64,000 bases of DNA from NCBI RefSeq assembly GCF_008704795.1, contig NZ_CP023690.1:9310501-9374500 (forward strand). The letters run 5' to 3'. The notes beneath the pieces were generated by a model. That model did not search any database. It saw only the letters and a program-made list of their open reading frames with translations, and was not told the DNA's origin. The position numbers were made by a program, and so were the translations under genes. The first letter of the stretch is position 1. Each line of letters opens with the position of its first letter. Shown piece by piece: positions 44,388 through 52,532 of this stretch. Origin of the DNA: Streptomyces spectabilis (GTDB lineage: Bacteria > Actinomycetota > Actinomycetes > Streptomycetales > Streptomycetaceae).

Positions 44388-45212
44388 TCAGGCCCGGCCG
44401 GGCGCGGAGCCGGGCCGGGCGGGCTCCGGCGGCCCGTCGCGGTGCAGCCTGCCACGGGCGACCAGCTCGACGGTGACGGCCGTGGCGATCGCCTGCACCG
44501 CCATCAGGGCGATGAGGACGAACAGCTGCACCGCGCCCGCCTGCACGGGCGAGGCGCCGCCGAGCAGCATGCCGACGAACGCGCCGGGAAGTGTGACCAG
44601 GCCGACGGTGCGGGTCTGGTCGAGCCCGGGAAGGAGTGCGTCGGACGCGGCCGGACGACTGACCTCCAGACGGGCGTCGTGCGGGAGCAGACCGAGGGCA
44701 AGGCCCGCCTCGAACTCGCCGAAGCGGGTGTGAAGTTCGTCCAGGGCGCGGCGCCCTGCGAGCACCGTCGCGGTGAGCGCGCCGCCGATGAGGATGCCGG
44801 TCACCGGGACCATGGCGATGCCGCGCACCGGGACGAGCCCGGTCAGGGTGAGCACGGCGACCACCGGCACGACGGGCGTCGCGATGGGCACCGCCGCCCA
44901 CCACCAGGTGTCGTTCGGCGTGATGCGGCGCCCCGCTGTGCGCGCGGCCACGCCCAGCATGAGCAGCAGAAACGCGAACAGGGCCGCCGTGTGGTGCACC
45001 ACCCAGCCGATGAGCGAGGAGACCACGGCCAGTTGCGCCGTCGCCCGTGCGCCGGCCACGGCGATCTCCCGGGCCCTGCCGCGCGACCCGTCCGGCGAGA
45101 GCCGGAACACCGCCGCCGCCGAGGCCGCCGCCAGGAGCAGGACCAGCAGGACGACACCCAGTGTCACGTTCACGGGCAGCAGCGTCTGAGCAGCGAGTAC
45201 ACGCACAGGCAC
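44388..45212 (-). CDS. FetB-like (UPF0014) ABC transporter permease
   Basis: A 274-residue membrane protein with about seven segments. Family text includes ATAQLAVVSSLIGWVV near the start, ALALGLLPHDARLEVSRPAASDALLPGLDQTRTVGLVTLPGAFVGMLLGGASPVQAG (residues 175-235) and QLFVLIALMAVQAIAT. In E. coli FetA-FetB exports iron and eases peroxide stress. Here the FetA ATPase is absent, but the neighbour is a peroxidase, which fits an oxidative stress role. The start is GTG at 45212; GTG at 45206 is an alternative. Confidence 0.87.
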   Translation of the reverse strand: MPVRVLAAQTLLPVNVTLGVVLLVLLLAAASAAAVFRLSPDGSRGRAREIAVAGARATAQLAVVSSLIGWVVHHTAALFAFLLLMLGVAARTAGRRITPNDTWWWAAVPIATPVVPVVAVLTLTGLVPVRGIAMVPVTGILIGGALTATVLAGRRALDELHTRFGEFEAGLALGLLPHDARLEVSRPAASDALLPGLDQTRTVGLVTLPGAFVGMLLGGASPVQAGAVQLFVLIALMAVQAIATAVTVELVARGRLHRDGPPEPARPGSAPGRA

Positions 45213-45316
45213 ACCCTAGGCGCGGGGGCCGTAGGCTCCTTCCTACCGGCGCGTTCGTCCTCTGGTGAGGCGATTGCGCCGGACGGACGTACGCAGCGAC
45301 AGAAGGGCGACCAGTC

Positions 45317-46402
45317 ATGGCGCAGCAAGTGCGGGGCGTGATCGCACGCGCGAAGGGCGAGCCGGTACGGATCGAGACGATCACCGTGCCGGATCCGGGG
45401 CCTGGGGAAGCCGTGGTGAAGGTCCAGGCGTGCGGTGTCTGCCACACCGACCTGCACTATCGCGAAGGCGGCATCAACGACGAATTCCCGTTCCTGCTCG
45501 GCCATGAGGCGGCGGGCGTCGTAGAGTCGGTGGGCGACGGCGTCAGCGAGGTCGCGCCGGGCGACTTCGTGATCCTCAACTGGCGTGCCGTGTGCGGCCA
45601 GTGCCGCGCCTGTCGGCGGGGCCGCTCCCAGTACTGCTTCAACACGCACAACGCGCGGCAGAAGATGACCCTCGCCGACGGCACCGAGCTGGCGCCCGCG
45701 CTCGGCATCGGCGCGTTCGCCGAGAAGACCCTCGTCGCGGCCGGGCAGTGCACCAAGGTCGACCCGGCCGCGTCCCCGGCCGCCGCCGGTCTGCTCGGCT
45801 GCGGTGTGATGGCCGGTCTCGGCGCCGCCATCAACACCGGCGGGGTCACCCGCGGCGATTCGGTGGCCGTCATCGGCTGCGGCGGGGTCGGCAACGCGGC
45901 CGTCGTCGGGGCCCGGCTCGCCGGAGCCGCGAAGATCATCGCCGTCGACATCGACGACCGGAAGCTGGAGACCGCCCGCGGCCTCGGCGCGACCCACTCC
46001 GTCAACTCCCGCTCGACCGACCCGGTCGAGGCCGTCCGGGAGCTGACCGGCGGCTTCGGCGCCGACGTCGTCATCGACGCCGTCGGCCGCCCGGAGACGT
46101 ACGAGCAGGCCTTCTACGCCCGCGACCTGGCGGGCACGGTCGTCCTGGTGGGCGTGCCCACCCCGGAGATGCGTCTCGACCTGCCGCTGCTCGACGTCTT
46201 CGGGCGCGGCGGCGCGCTCAAGTCGAGCTGGTACGGCGACTGCCTGCCCGCGCGGGACTTCCCCATGCTCATCGATCTCTACCGGCAGGGGCGGCTCGAC
46301 CTCGACGCGTTCGTGACCGAGACGATCGCGCTCGACGAGGTGGAGAAGGCCTTCGAGCGGATGCACCACGGCGACGTGCTGCGCTCGGTGGTGGTCTTCT
46401 GA
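45317..46402 (+). CDS. mscR: S-(hydroxymethyl)mycothiol dehydrogenase
   Basis: A 361-residue zinc alcohol dehydrogenase that oxidises the formaldehyde-mycothiol adduct with NAD to S-formylmycothiol. Zinc ligands are C42 and H63 (catalytic, in CGVCHTD and LGHEAAG) and C93, C96, C99 and C107 (structural, in [15 protein letters not shown]). The Rossmann motif is [11 protein letters not shown]. The sequence fits the MscR/AdhE2 group across its length. The ATG at 45317 is preceded by AGAAGGG. The stop overlaps the next gene's ATG by one base (TGATG), so the MBL-fold hydrolase is produced with it. Confidence 0.93.
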   Translation: MAQQVRGVIARAKGEPVRIETITVPDPGPGEAVVKVQACGVCHTDLHYREGGINDEFPFLLGHEAAGVVESVGDGVSEVAPGDFVILNWRAVCGQCRACRRGRSQYCFNTHNARQKMTLADGTELAPALGIGAFAEKTLVAAGQCTKVDPAASPAAAGLLGCGVMAGLGAAINTGGVTRGDSVAVIGCGGVGNAAVVGARLAGAAKIIAVDIDDRKLETARGLGATHSVNSRSTDPVEAVRELTGGFGADVVIDAVGRPETYEQAFYARDLAGTVVLVGVPTPEMRLDLPLLDVFGRGGALKSSWYGDCLPARDFPMLIDLYRQGRLDLDAFVTETIALDEVEKAFERMHHGDVLRSVVVF

Positions 46403-47049
46403 TGGCCCCCGCGACGGAGGGCCCCGTCCGCGTCGAACACCTCGTCACTTCCGGCACGTTCTCCCTCGACGGCGGTACCTGGGACGTCGACAACAACGTG
46501 TGGCTCGTCGGTGACGACCGCGAGGTCCTGGTCATCGACGCCGCGCACGACGCCGACGCCATCGCCGCGGCCGTGGGCGACCGGCGCCTCGTCGCCATCG
46601 TGTGCACCCACGCCCACGACGACCACGTCGACGCCGCCCCCGCGCTTGCCGACCGCACCGGCGCTCCCGTCCTGCTGCACCCGGACGACCTGGAGCTGTG
46701 GAAGCTCACCCACCCGGACCGCGCGCCGGACGGCGAGCTGGCCGACGGCCAGGAACTGGACGTCGCGGGGACGACCCTGACGGTCTTGCACACCCCGGGC
46801 CACTGTCGGGGTGCCATCAGCCTGTACGCACCGGGTCTGGGCACCGTGTTCACCGGCGACACGCTGTTCGCGGGCGGACCGGGCGCCACCGGCCGGTCCT
46901 TCAGTGACTTCCCGACGATCGTCGAGTCGATCCGTGAGCGGCTCCTGACGCTGCCGCCGGAGACGGTCGTGCGCACCGGCCACGGCGACGACACCACGAT
47001 CGGCTCGGAGTCCGGTCACGTGCGGGAGTGGATCGCGCGCGGCCACTGA
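46402..47049 (+). CDS. MBL-fold metallohydrolase, probable S-formylmycothiol or thioester hydrolase
   Basis: A 215-residue metallo-beta-lactamase-fold enzyme. The binuclear zinc motif is THAHDDHVD (H70, H72, D74, H75), followed by HTPGHCRGAISLY and FTGDTLFAGGPGATGRS, typical of glyoxalase-II-like proteins. It is translationally linked to mscR. Such a hydrolase would release formate and regenerate mycothiol; this pairing is conserved in actinobacteria. The reaction is inferred from coupling and not from a family-specific signature. Confidence 0.87.
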   Translation: MAPATEGPVRVEHLVTSGTFSLDGGTWDVDNNVWLVGDDREVLVIDAAHDADAIAAAVGDRRLVAIVCTHAHDDHVDAAPALADRTGAPVLLHPDDLELWKLTHPDRAPDGELADGQELDVAGTTLTVLHTPGHCRGAISLYAPGLGTVFTGDTLFAGGPGATGRSFSDFPTIVESIRERLLTLPPETVVRTGHGDDTTIGSESGHVREWIARGH

Positions 47050-47068
47050 GTCCGGCGTCACCCCCTGG

Positions 47069-47103
47069 AAGGCCACCTGCGGAAATGCCCCGCGGGTGGC
47101 CTT
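47069..47103 (+). terminator. hairpin terminator after the mscR operon
   Basis: A 14-bp stem (47069-47082 with 47090-47103) with one wobble and a 7-base loop, ending in CTTT. It lies 20 bases past the hydrolase stop and so closes the two-gene operon. Confidence 0.75.
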
Positions 47104-47126
47104 TCCGCACTGCTAGCCTGTAGCGG

Positions 47127-47546
47127 GTGAATACGCATACTGGCCCTTACGAAGTCCGCGCCGAGACGCCCTCCGTCGAGACCTACCTCCACCTTCGCGC
47201 CGCCTCGGGGCTGAGCCCGCGGACGGTCGAGCAGGCCGCGGCCGGACTGCCCCGCACCTGGTACGCCGTCACCGTCCACGCCGGGGACGAGCCCGTCGGC
47301 ATGGGCCGCGTCGTCGGCGACGGCGGGTGTGTCTTCCAGATCGTCGACATGGCCGTCCTGCCCGCGCATCAGGGGCAGGGGCTCGGCAAGCAGATCATGG
47401 CCGCGCTCGTCGACGAACTGGAGCGCCGGGCGCCGAAGGGGGCGTACGTCTCCCTCATCGCGGACGGCGACGCGCGCTTCCTGTACGAGAAGTTCGGCTT
47501 CCGCGACACGGCTCCCGTGTCGATCGGGATGCAGCGCTGCGTCTGA
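47127..47546 (+). CDS. GNAT-family N-acetyltransferase
   Basis: A 139-residue compact GNAT. The acetyl-CoA loop is IVDMAVLPAHQGQGLGKQIMAALVDEL, and FLYEKFGFRDT near the C-terminus is the standard closing strand. It resembles small YjdJ/ElaA-like N-acetyltransferases. The GTG at 47127 and the clear terminator before it indicate a single-gene unit. Confidence 0.88.
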   Translation: MNTHTGPYEVRAETPSVETYLHLRAASGLSPRTVEQAAAGLPRTWYAVTVHAGDEPVGMGRVVGDGGCVFQIVDMAVLPAHQGQGLGKQIMAALVDELERRAPKGAYVSLIADGDARFLYEKFGFRDTAPVSIGMQRCV

Positions 47547-47715
47547 CGCCGTCCGGCGCCCTGCCGATCGGCATCGAGTGACGGCCCCGCCGATCCGCGT
47601 CGGGTGACGGCTCTGTCGACCCGGCGAGGGGGCGGGCCTGCTGATCCGGTCGATCCGTCGAGAGGGGTGCGCCGCAGGTCGCGCGTGCTGGCAGCGCTCC
47701 TCGATCTCCGATAAG

Positions 47716-47734
47716 TTAGGCAAGGCTTACCTTA
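47716..47734 (+). promoter_or_regulatory. iron box upstream of DUF2470 gene
   Basis: TTAGGCAAGGCTTACCTTA fits the DmdR/DtxR consensus at 15 of 19 positions. It ends 12 bases before the DUF2470 start, so bound repressor would cover the ribosome site or promoter. Confidence 0.8.
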
Positions 47735-47746
47735 TGGAGGTTGAGG

Positions 47747-48463
47747 ATGGGTGTCCGACACATCAGCACGACCATGCCCGCAGCGGCGGCGCGCGCCCGC
47801 TCCGTGCTCGCCACCGCCTGGTCCTGCGCGGTGACCACGGAGATCGGCAGGGACGAACTCCTCGGTGCCCACAGCGTCAGCGAGCGGGGTGCCGTACGCC
47901 TGGACCCGCCGGAGGACAGCGCCCTCGCGGCCGCCCTCATCTGCGCGCCGCGCGGCGAGCCGTCCACCCTCGTGGAGTTCGCGGACGTCTCGCCGGTGCC
48001 GGTGCGGGACCGGGTGCGCAGCCGCCTGTGGCTTTCGGGCTCGCTCACGGCCACCCGCGACGAACTCGTCTTCGAGCCGACCGCGGTCGTCCTGCACGAC
48101 ACCCACGGCCGCACCGGCGTCGACCTCGAGGAGTTCGCGCTCGCGGACCCCGACCCGCTCGCCCACGCGGAGTCCCGGCTGCTCACCCACCTCGCCGACT
48201 CCCATCCCGACGCCGTCGAGCAGCTCACCCGGCTCATCGCCGCGGAGAGCCTGAGCGGTGTCGTGAACGTCAAACCGTTCGCCATCGACCGGCACGGCCT
48301 CACCCTGCGCCTCGAACGCGTCAGCAGTCAGGCCGATGTGCGTCTGCCCTTCCACGCGCCCGTCGAGGACCTGGGCCAGGTCACCGAGTGCATGCACGCC
48401 CTGCTCACCAAGGCGCGACTGCTGCGCCGCCCCGCGCTGCGTCCGGCTCCGCCGGAGTCCTGA
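47747..48463 (+). CDS. DUF2470 protein, iron-controlled (HugZ-like)
   Basis: A 238-residue protein. The first part (LATAWSCAVTTEIG, DRVRSRLWLSGSLTATRDELVFEPT) recalls FMN-binding split-barrel heme-utilisation proteins, and the second is a DUF2470 domain (ESRLLTHLADSHPDAVEQLTRLI, LSGVVNVKPFAIDRHGLTLRLE). DUF2470 proteins in plants and bacteria bind or break down heme. The ATG at 47747 has GGAGG six bases upstream; a TTG at 47741 is discarded. With the iron box it should be made in iron starvation, possibly to recover heme iron. Confidence 0.85.
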   Translation: MGVRHISTTMPAAAARARSVLATAWSCAVTTEIGRDELLGAHSVSERGAVRLDPPEDSALAAALICAPRGEPSTLVEFADVSPVPVRDRVRSRLWLSGSLTATRDELVFEPTAVVLHDTHGRTGVDLEEFALADPDPLAHAESRLLTHLADSHPDAVEQLTRLIAAESLSGVVNVKPFAIDRHGLTLRLERVSSQADVRLPFHAPVEDLGQVTECMHALLTKARLLRRPALRPAPPES

Positions 48464-48566
48464 GGACCCTTCCGGCCGAACCGCTTTTCCCCGTGGGGGA
48501 GATGGGGCCGCGCTGATCGATGGGCCGGTTACCGGTCACCGGAGTGATCCAGGCATGATGGGCACC

Positions 48567-49160
48567 ATGAGCGCGCAGAGTAAGTCTTTGCCCAACGATC
48601 CGGTGGAACCGGTTCAGGCCCTGATCGTCGTCGACATGCAGTCCGCCTTCGTCTCCGGCGACGATGCCATTCCTCACGTCGAGCGTGTGCTCCAGCGCAC
48701 CGAACAGCTCATCGCCAAGGCCCGCGCGGCCGACGCCCTCGTCGTCCAGCTCCAGAACGACGGCCCGGAAGGCGCCACCGACGAGCCGGGCACGCCCGGC
48801 TGGCGCCTCCACCTGCCCGTGGACCCCGACCGCGGCGAGGTCGTGATCCGCAAGGAGTACGACGACGGCTTCGAGGAGACCGAACTGGAGGAGCTGCTGC
48901 GCGAGGAAGGCGTCACGTCGCTGGCGGTCTGCGGCGTCATGTCGGAGATGTGTGTGAGCGCCACCGCGCGCACCGCCCTCGATCTGGACTTCCGCGTGGT
49001 CATGCCGCACGACGCTCATGGGACGTACGACATCCCGGCGGCCGAGGGCATCAGCGACGCCGTACCCGCGGCGACGGTCTCGCGCGTCGCGGAGTGGGCC
49101 CTCGGCGACGAGGTCGAGATCGTGCCGAGCGCCGACGACGTGAGCTTCACCGCCTCCTGA
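48567..49160 (+). CDS. isochorismatase-family hydrolase
   Basis: A 197-residue cysteine hydrolase. The triad is visible as D23 in IVVDMQSAFV, K96 in VIRKEYDDGFEET and C129 in VCGVMSEMCVSATARTA, with the cis-peptide VMSEMC before it. This family hydrolyses isochorismate, nicotinamide or other amides; here no partner helps. An in-frame ATG at 48555 is an alternative start (four more residues, MMGT). A hairpin terminator follows. Confidence 0.88.
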   Translation: MSAQSKSLPNDPVEPVQALIVVDMQSAFVSGDDAIPHVERVLQRTEQLIAKARAADALVVQLQNDGPEGATDEPGTPGWRLHLPVDPDRGEVVIRKEYDDGFEETELEELLREEGVTSLAVCGVMSEMCVSATARTALDLDFRVVMPHDAHGTYDIPAAEGISDAVPAATVSRVAEWALGDEVEIVPSADDVSFTAS

Positions 49161-49182
49161 GGCGCGCCCGGGCGCGGGACGC

Positions 49183-49213
49183 CTGTGGCCGCCCGCGCGG
49201 TGGGCGGCCACAG
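49183..49213. terminator. 12-bp hairpin, bidirectional terminator
   Basis: CTGTGGCCGCCC (49183-49194) pairs with GGGCGGCCACAG (49202-49213) between the convergent isochorismatase and ketopantoate-reductase-like genes. Confidence 0.8.
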
Positions 49214-49232
49214 ACGTCGGCGGGACGCGTGA

Positions 49233-50186
49233 TCAGGCGTCCGCCGACCGTGTCGCGAGGACGCTCGCCACTTCGTACAGATAGCGGTTGACCGGGGTCG
49301 GCGTCCCGGTGCGCTCGCCGAGCCGGACGACCGAGCCGTTCCACGCGTCGAGTTCGGACGGGCGGCCGGACAGGATGTCGCGCTGGAGCGACGACGTGCC
49401 CTCGGCGGGCTGCTGGTCGAGGAAGGCGAGCGTCCGCGCCACGATGTCCTCCGGCAGCGCCACGTCGTGCGCCGCGGCCAGGTGCTGGATCTCGGTCATG
49501 CCCTCGACGAGGAGCTTCCGTGTCCCCGGCCGCGAGCGCAGCACGCCGAACGGCGCGTCCGTCACCGTGCCGAGCCCGCCGAAGGGCACCACGAACAGGA
49601 ACTTGGACCACAGCTCCGCCCAGATGTCGTCCGGCACAGAGGCGGCCACGGACGCGCCCGTGAGGGCGGACGCGAGGCGCTCCACGCGCTCGGACGCGCT
49701 GCTGTCCCACTCCGCGAACGCCAGCGCGGCCGGGCCGCCGGCATGCCGCACGCGCCCCGGCCCGTCCAACCGCGCGATGATCTTCGCGGTGCCGGGCAGG
49801 ACCGCGCCGCGGCCGACCGCCCGCGCCACCTGCTCGGGAGCCTCCACGCCGTTCTGGAACGTCACGACCGCCGTGTCGGCACCGACGAGCGGCTTCAACG
49901 CGGCGACGGCGGCCGGGAGTTGCCAGGTCTTGACGCACAGCAGGGCGTAGTCGACCTCCCCGATGTCCCGGGTGTCGTCGGTCGCGCGCACCGGGGCCAC
50001 GGCGAAGTCCCCTGCCGTGCTGTCCACGCGCAGACCGTCGCGCCGCAGGGCCTCCAGATGGGCGCCCCGCGCGACGAAGCGCACGTCGTGCCCGGCGGCG
50101 GCGAGCCGTCCGCCGAAGTACCCGCCGATCCCGCCGGTGCCGATCACCGCGACGCGGACCTGCCTCGCCCCTGCTTTCCCCGCCAT
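49233..50186 (-). CDS. ketopantoate reductase-family (PanE/ApbA) protein
   Basis: A 317-residue NADP-dependent reductase. The Rossmann start VAVIGTGGIGGYFGGRLAAAGHDV and QNGVEAPEQVA are family signatures; DIWAELWSKFLFVVPFGGL holds the catalytic-region Lys and SELDAWNGSVVRLGERTGTPTPVNRYLYEVA the conserved substrate-binding end. True PanE makes pantoate for coenzyme A, but streptomycetes carry several paralogues of unknown substrate, so the name is not certain. The ATG at 50186 has AGGTTCTCC-side context. Confidence 0.87.
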   Translation of the reverse strand: MAGKAGARQVRVAVIGTGGIGGYFGGRLAAAGHDVRFVARGAHLEALRRDGLRVDSTAGDFAVAPVRATDDTRDIGEVDYALLCVKTWQLPAAVAALKPLVGADTAVVTFQNGVEAPEQVARAVGRGAVLPGTAKIIARLDGPGRVRHAGGPAALAFAEWDSSASERVERLASALTGASVAASVPDDIWAELWSKFLFVVPFGGLGTVTDAPFGVLRSRPGTRKLLVEGMTEIQHLAAAHDVALPEDIVARTLAFLDQQPAEGTSSLQRDILSGRPSELDAWNGSVVRLGERTGTPTPVNRYLYEVASVLATRSADA

Positions 50187-50277
50187 GGAGAACCTCCCCT
50201 TGATTCCCGGTCGTCGCGCCGGGCGCCCGCGGCCCGGATCGGGTCAGACTATGCCGGGACCGCGCGGCGCCCTACGA

Positions 50278-51411
50278 CTACAAGGGCAGCGCGCACACCG
50301 CGACCGGTGCCTTGAACGGCTCGCCGGTCAGGGTGAGTTCGCCCGTGCCCTCGTCGACGCGGAAGACGCTGACCGAACCGGACCGCTGGTTGCTGGCGAA
50401 CAGCAGCCGCTGCGCGGGGGAGAAGGCCAGGTGCCGCGGGAAGTCCCCGCCCGATGACGTCGTGCCGAGGAGGCGGAGTTGGGCTCCGTCGCGCTCGACG
50501 GCGTACCGCGCCAGGGAGTTGTGCCCCCGGTTGGCGACGTACGCGAAGCGGCCGTCGCGGGTCACGAGGGGTTGCGCCGGGTAGTTCGTGATGCCGGGCG
50601 GGGTGCCCGTGGACTGCGGCTCACCGGGCGTCAGACGCCCGGTCGTGGCGTCGTAGGCGCAGGCCACGACCGTGTTGTCCAACTCGTTGGCCACGTAAGC
50701 GAAGCAGCCCGAGGGGTGGAACGCGAGATGGCGCGGCCCGGCGCCCGCCCGCAGCGTCACGCGCGTGACCGGGCGCAGCCTGCCCGCCTCCGTGTCGAGA
50801 CGGTACGTGTACACCGTGTCGGTCCCGAGGTCGACGGCCAGGACGTGGCGGCCGTCCGGCGACGTCACGATCTGGTGGGCGTGCGGGCCCTGCTGCCCGG
50901 GACCGGGCGCGGGCTCGGAGTGCGTGACGAGGTCGGTGCGCTCGCCGAGCGCGCCCGACTCCTCGATGGGGTGCACGGCCACGCTGCCGGAGCTGTAGTT
51001 GGCGCTGAGCAGCCAGCGGCCGCTCGGGTGCACGGACAGGTGGCAGGGCCCCGCGCCTCCGGTGTCGCGCGTGCCGAGCACCCGGTGGGCGCCGTCGGGG
51101 GAGAGCGCGACGGCGGTCACACCGCCCGGCGACCGTTCGTTGACGCAGTACAGCGTCCGCCCCGAGGGGTGCGCCGTCAGATAGGACGGATCGAGGACTC
51201 CGGCGAGCGTCCCGGCACCGGTGACGCGGCCGGTCGTCTCGTCGTACGTGGCGAGGCCGATGCCGGTGCCGCCGCCCGGCTCGGAGGTGTAGGTGCCGAG
51301 GAAGAGGGGGCGCCCGCTGGCGGGGAGCGGCGCGGCCCCCGCGGACGTGGTGGTGACGGCTCCGGCGGCAGCCGCGGCGAGCGTCGTAGCGATGAACCGG
51401 CGTCTGTCCAT
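50278..51411 (-). CDS. secreted lactonase, 6-phosphogluconolactonase-like beta-propeller
   Basis: A 377-residue exported enzyme. The N-terminus MDRRRFIATTLAAAAAGAV is a Tat signal (RRRFIA). The mature part is a seven-bladed propeller of the YbhE/Pgl type with repeated blade sequences such as PCHLSVHPSGRWLLSANY and PRHLAFHPSGCFAYVANEL. Tat export means it folds, possibly with a metal, in the cytoplasm. As the enzyme is outside the cell, its natural substrate is probably an extracellular sugar lactone and not pentose-phosphate intermediates. Confidence 0.88.
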   Translation of the reverse strand: MDRRRFIATTLAAAAAGAVTTTSAGAAPLPASGRPLFLGTYTSEPGGGTGIGLATYDETTGRVTGAGTLAGVLDPSYLTAHPSGRTLYCVNERSPGGVTAVALSPDGAHRVLGTRDTGGAGPCHLSVHPSGRWLLSANYSSGSVAVHPIEESGALGERTDLVTHSEPAPGPGQQGPHAHQIVTSPDGRHVLAVDLGTDTVYTYRLDTEAGRLRPVTRVTLRAGAGPRHLAFHPSGCFAYVANELDNTVVACAYDATTGRLTPGEPQSTGTPPGITNYPAQPLVTRDGRFAYVANRGHNSLARYAVERDGAQLRLLGTTSSGGDFPRHLAFSPAQRLLFASNQRSGSVSVFRVDEGTGELTLTGEPFKAPVAVCALPL

Positions 51412-51493
51412 GCTGCACCTCGTGTGTCAGAAGTGACGGTAGTGGCGGTGTGGCAGACACCTTGGACCCTGGGCGGTTGAACAGGCAATAGTC

Positions 51494-51519
51494 GCAACAT
51501 GGGTTGCATCATGTGCAAC
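51494..51519. promoter_or_regulatory. triple GCAAC/GTTGC operator-like repeat
   Basis: GCAAC (51494-51498), GTTGCA (51503-51508) and TGCAAC (51514-51519) form two overlapping palindromes with 4-5 base spacers. It lies 83-108 bases before the lactonase start, with AT-rich flanks suiting a promoter. Confidence 0.5.
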
Positions 51520-51602
51520 GCGGACAAGGGGGTGTCTGGCGGACCCGAACCGCGCGCTCCGCTCCACCGCCCTCCCCGTCACGAGGGCGTCAGGCGAGGA
51601 CG

Positions 51603-52532
51603 TCAGGCGTCGACTCGCTCTCCGTCCTCCTGCTCGTGTGCATCTGCCAACGCGTCCTCGTAGAGGCGGAACAGGCGTGGCGTGGACCGCCCCTCGGTCG
51701 ACCGCGTGTGCAGGAGGCGCGCCCAGCAGCGCGCGGTGAGAGCCCTGGCCCTGCTTCCCGGCCAGGGCTCGGGCAGCAGCTCGGGGGGAAGGAGCGGGTC
51801 CGGCTCCATCGCCGCGGAGAACGCGGAGGCGAGCGTGACGGCCAGCGTGAGCCGCTCGACGTCCGTCGGCCCCGTGGCGCTGTCCAGTACCGCGAGACAG
51901 GACGCGGCGAATGCCGCGAGCCGGTCGTGGCGCTCGGCGATCTCCGGGAGCGGCCACAGGGACGCGGCCAGTTCGCGGGGCGCGTCCAGGCCGCCTATAC
52001 GCAGATCCCTGCTGGTGAGGAAGGTGACCGAGGGCAGGACGCCGAGATGGCGGGCCTGCGCCTCCACGAGGTCCTCGACGGCGTTGGCGCACACGTACAG
52101 ACCGCCCTGGACGGGGGCGGCGCCGAGGTGCAGCAGGGTGTCGCGCAGCGTGTCGCGGGCGGCGCGGCTCGACTCGGGCACGGCGAAGGCGAACAGGTGC
52201 CAGGTGCCGTCCCAGGGCGCGAGGCCCTGATCCTGGCGGTACGCGTGCCGCACATACGCGGCGTCCGGGGCGAGGGAGCCGGTGACGTCGGCGACGGCGC
52301 GCAGCACGGCCTTGCGGCCCCGGCCCTCGTGGGTGAACCGGCCCTCGCCGACGAGCCGTTTGACGCAGAGCCGGACCTGCTGGTCGCTCATGCCGAGGAC
52401 GTTCGCGACCGTGTACAGCTCGCCCGCGTCGACCGTGCCGTCCTCGCGGACGAGGGCGTGGACCAGCAGGCGCGTCGGGATCTCCGGCCGGTCGGCGGAC
52501 GCGTCGGCGATCTCGCGTGCGGTGGTGCTCAT
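51603..52532 (-). CDS. PaaX-family transcriptional regulator
   Basis: A 309-residue regulator. The N-terminal winged helix (PTRLLVHALVREDGTVDAGELYTVANVLGMSDQQVRLCVKRLVGEGRFTHEGRG, residues 18-72) and the central PaaX domain (WDGTWHLFAFAVPESSRAARDTLRDTLLHLGAAPVQGGLYVCAN) are as in PaaX, which represses phenylacetate catabolism. No paa genes are present in the window, so a different target is likely. The ATG at 52532 has GGGAG upstream and overlaps the GNAT stop by four bases. Confidence 0.87.
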   Translation of the reverse strand: MSTTAREIADASADRPEIPTRLLVHALVREDGTVDAGELYTVANVLGMSDQQVRLCVKRLVGEGRFTHEGRGRKAVLRAVADVTGSLAPDAAYVRHAYRQDQGLAPWDGTWHLFAFAVPESSRAARDTLRDTLLHLGAAPVQGGLYVCANAVEDLVEAQARHLGVLPSVTFLTSRDLRIGGLDAPRELAASLWPLPEIAERHDRLAAFAASCLAVLDSATGPTDVERLTLAVTLASAFSAAMEPDPLLPPELLPEPWPGSRARALTARCWARLLHTRSTEGRSTPRLFRLYEDALADAHEQEDGERVDA

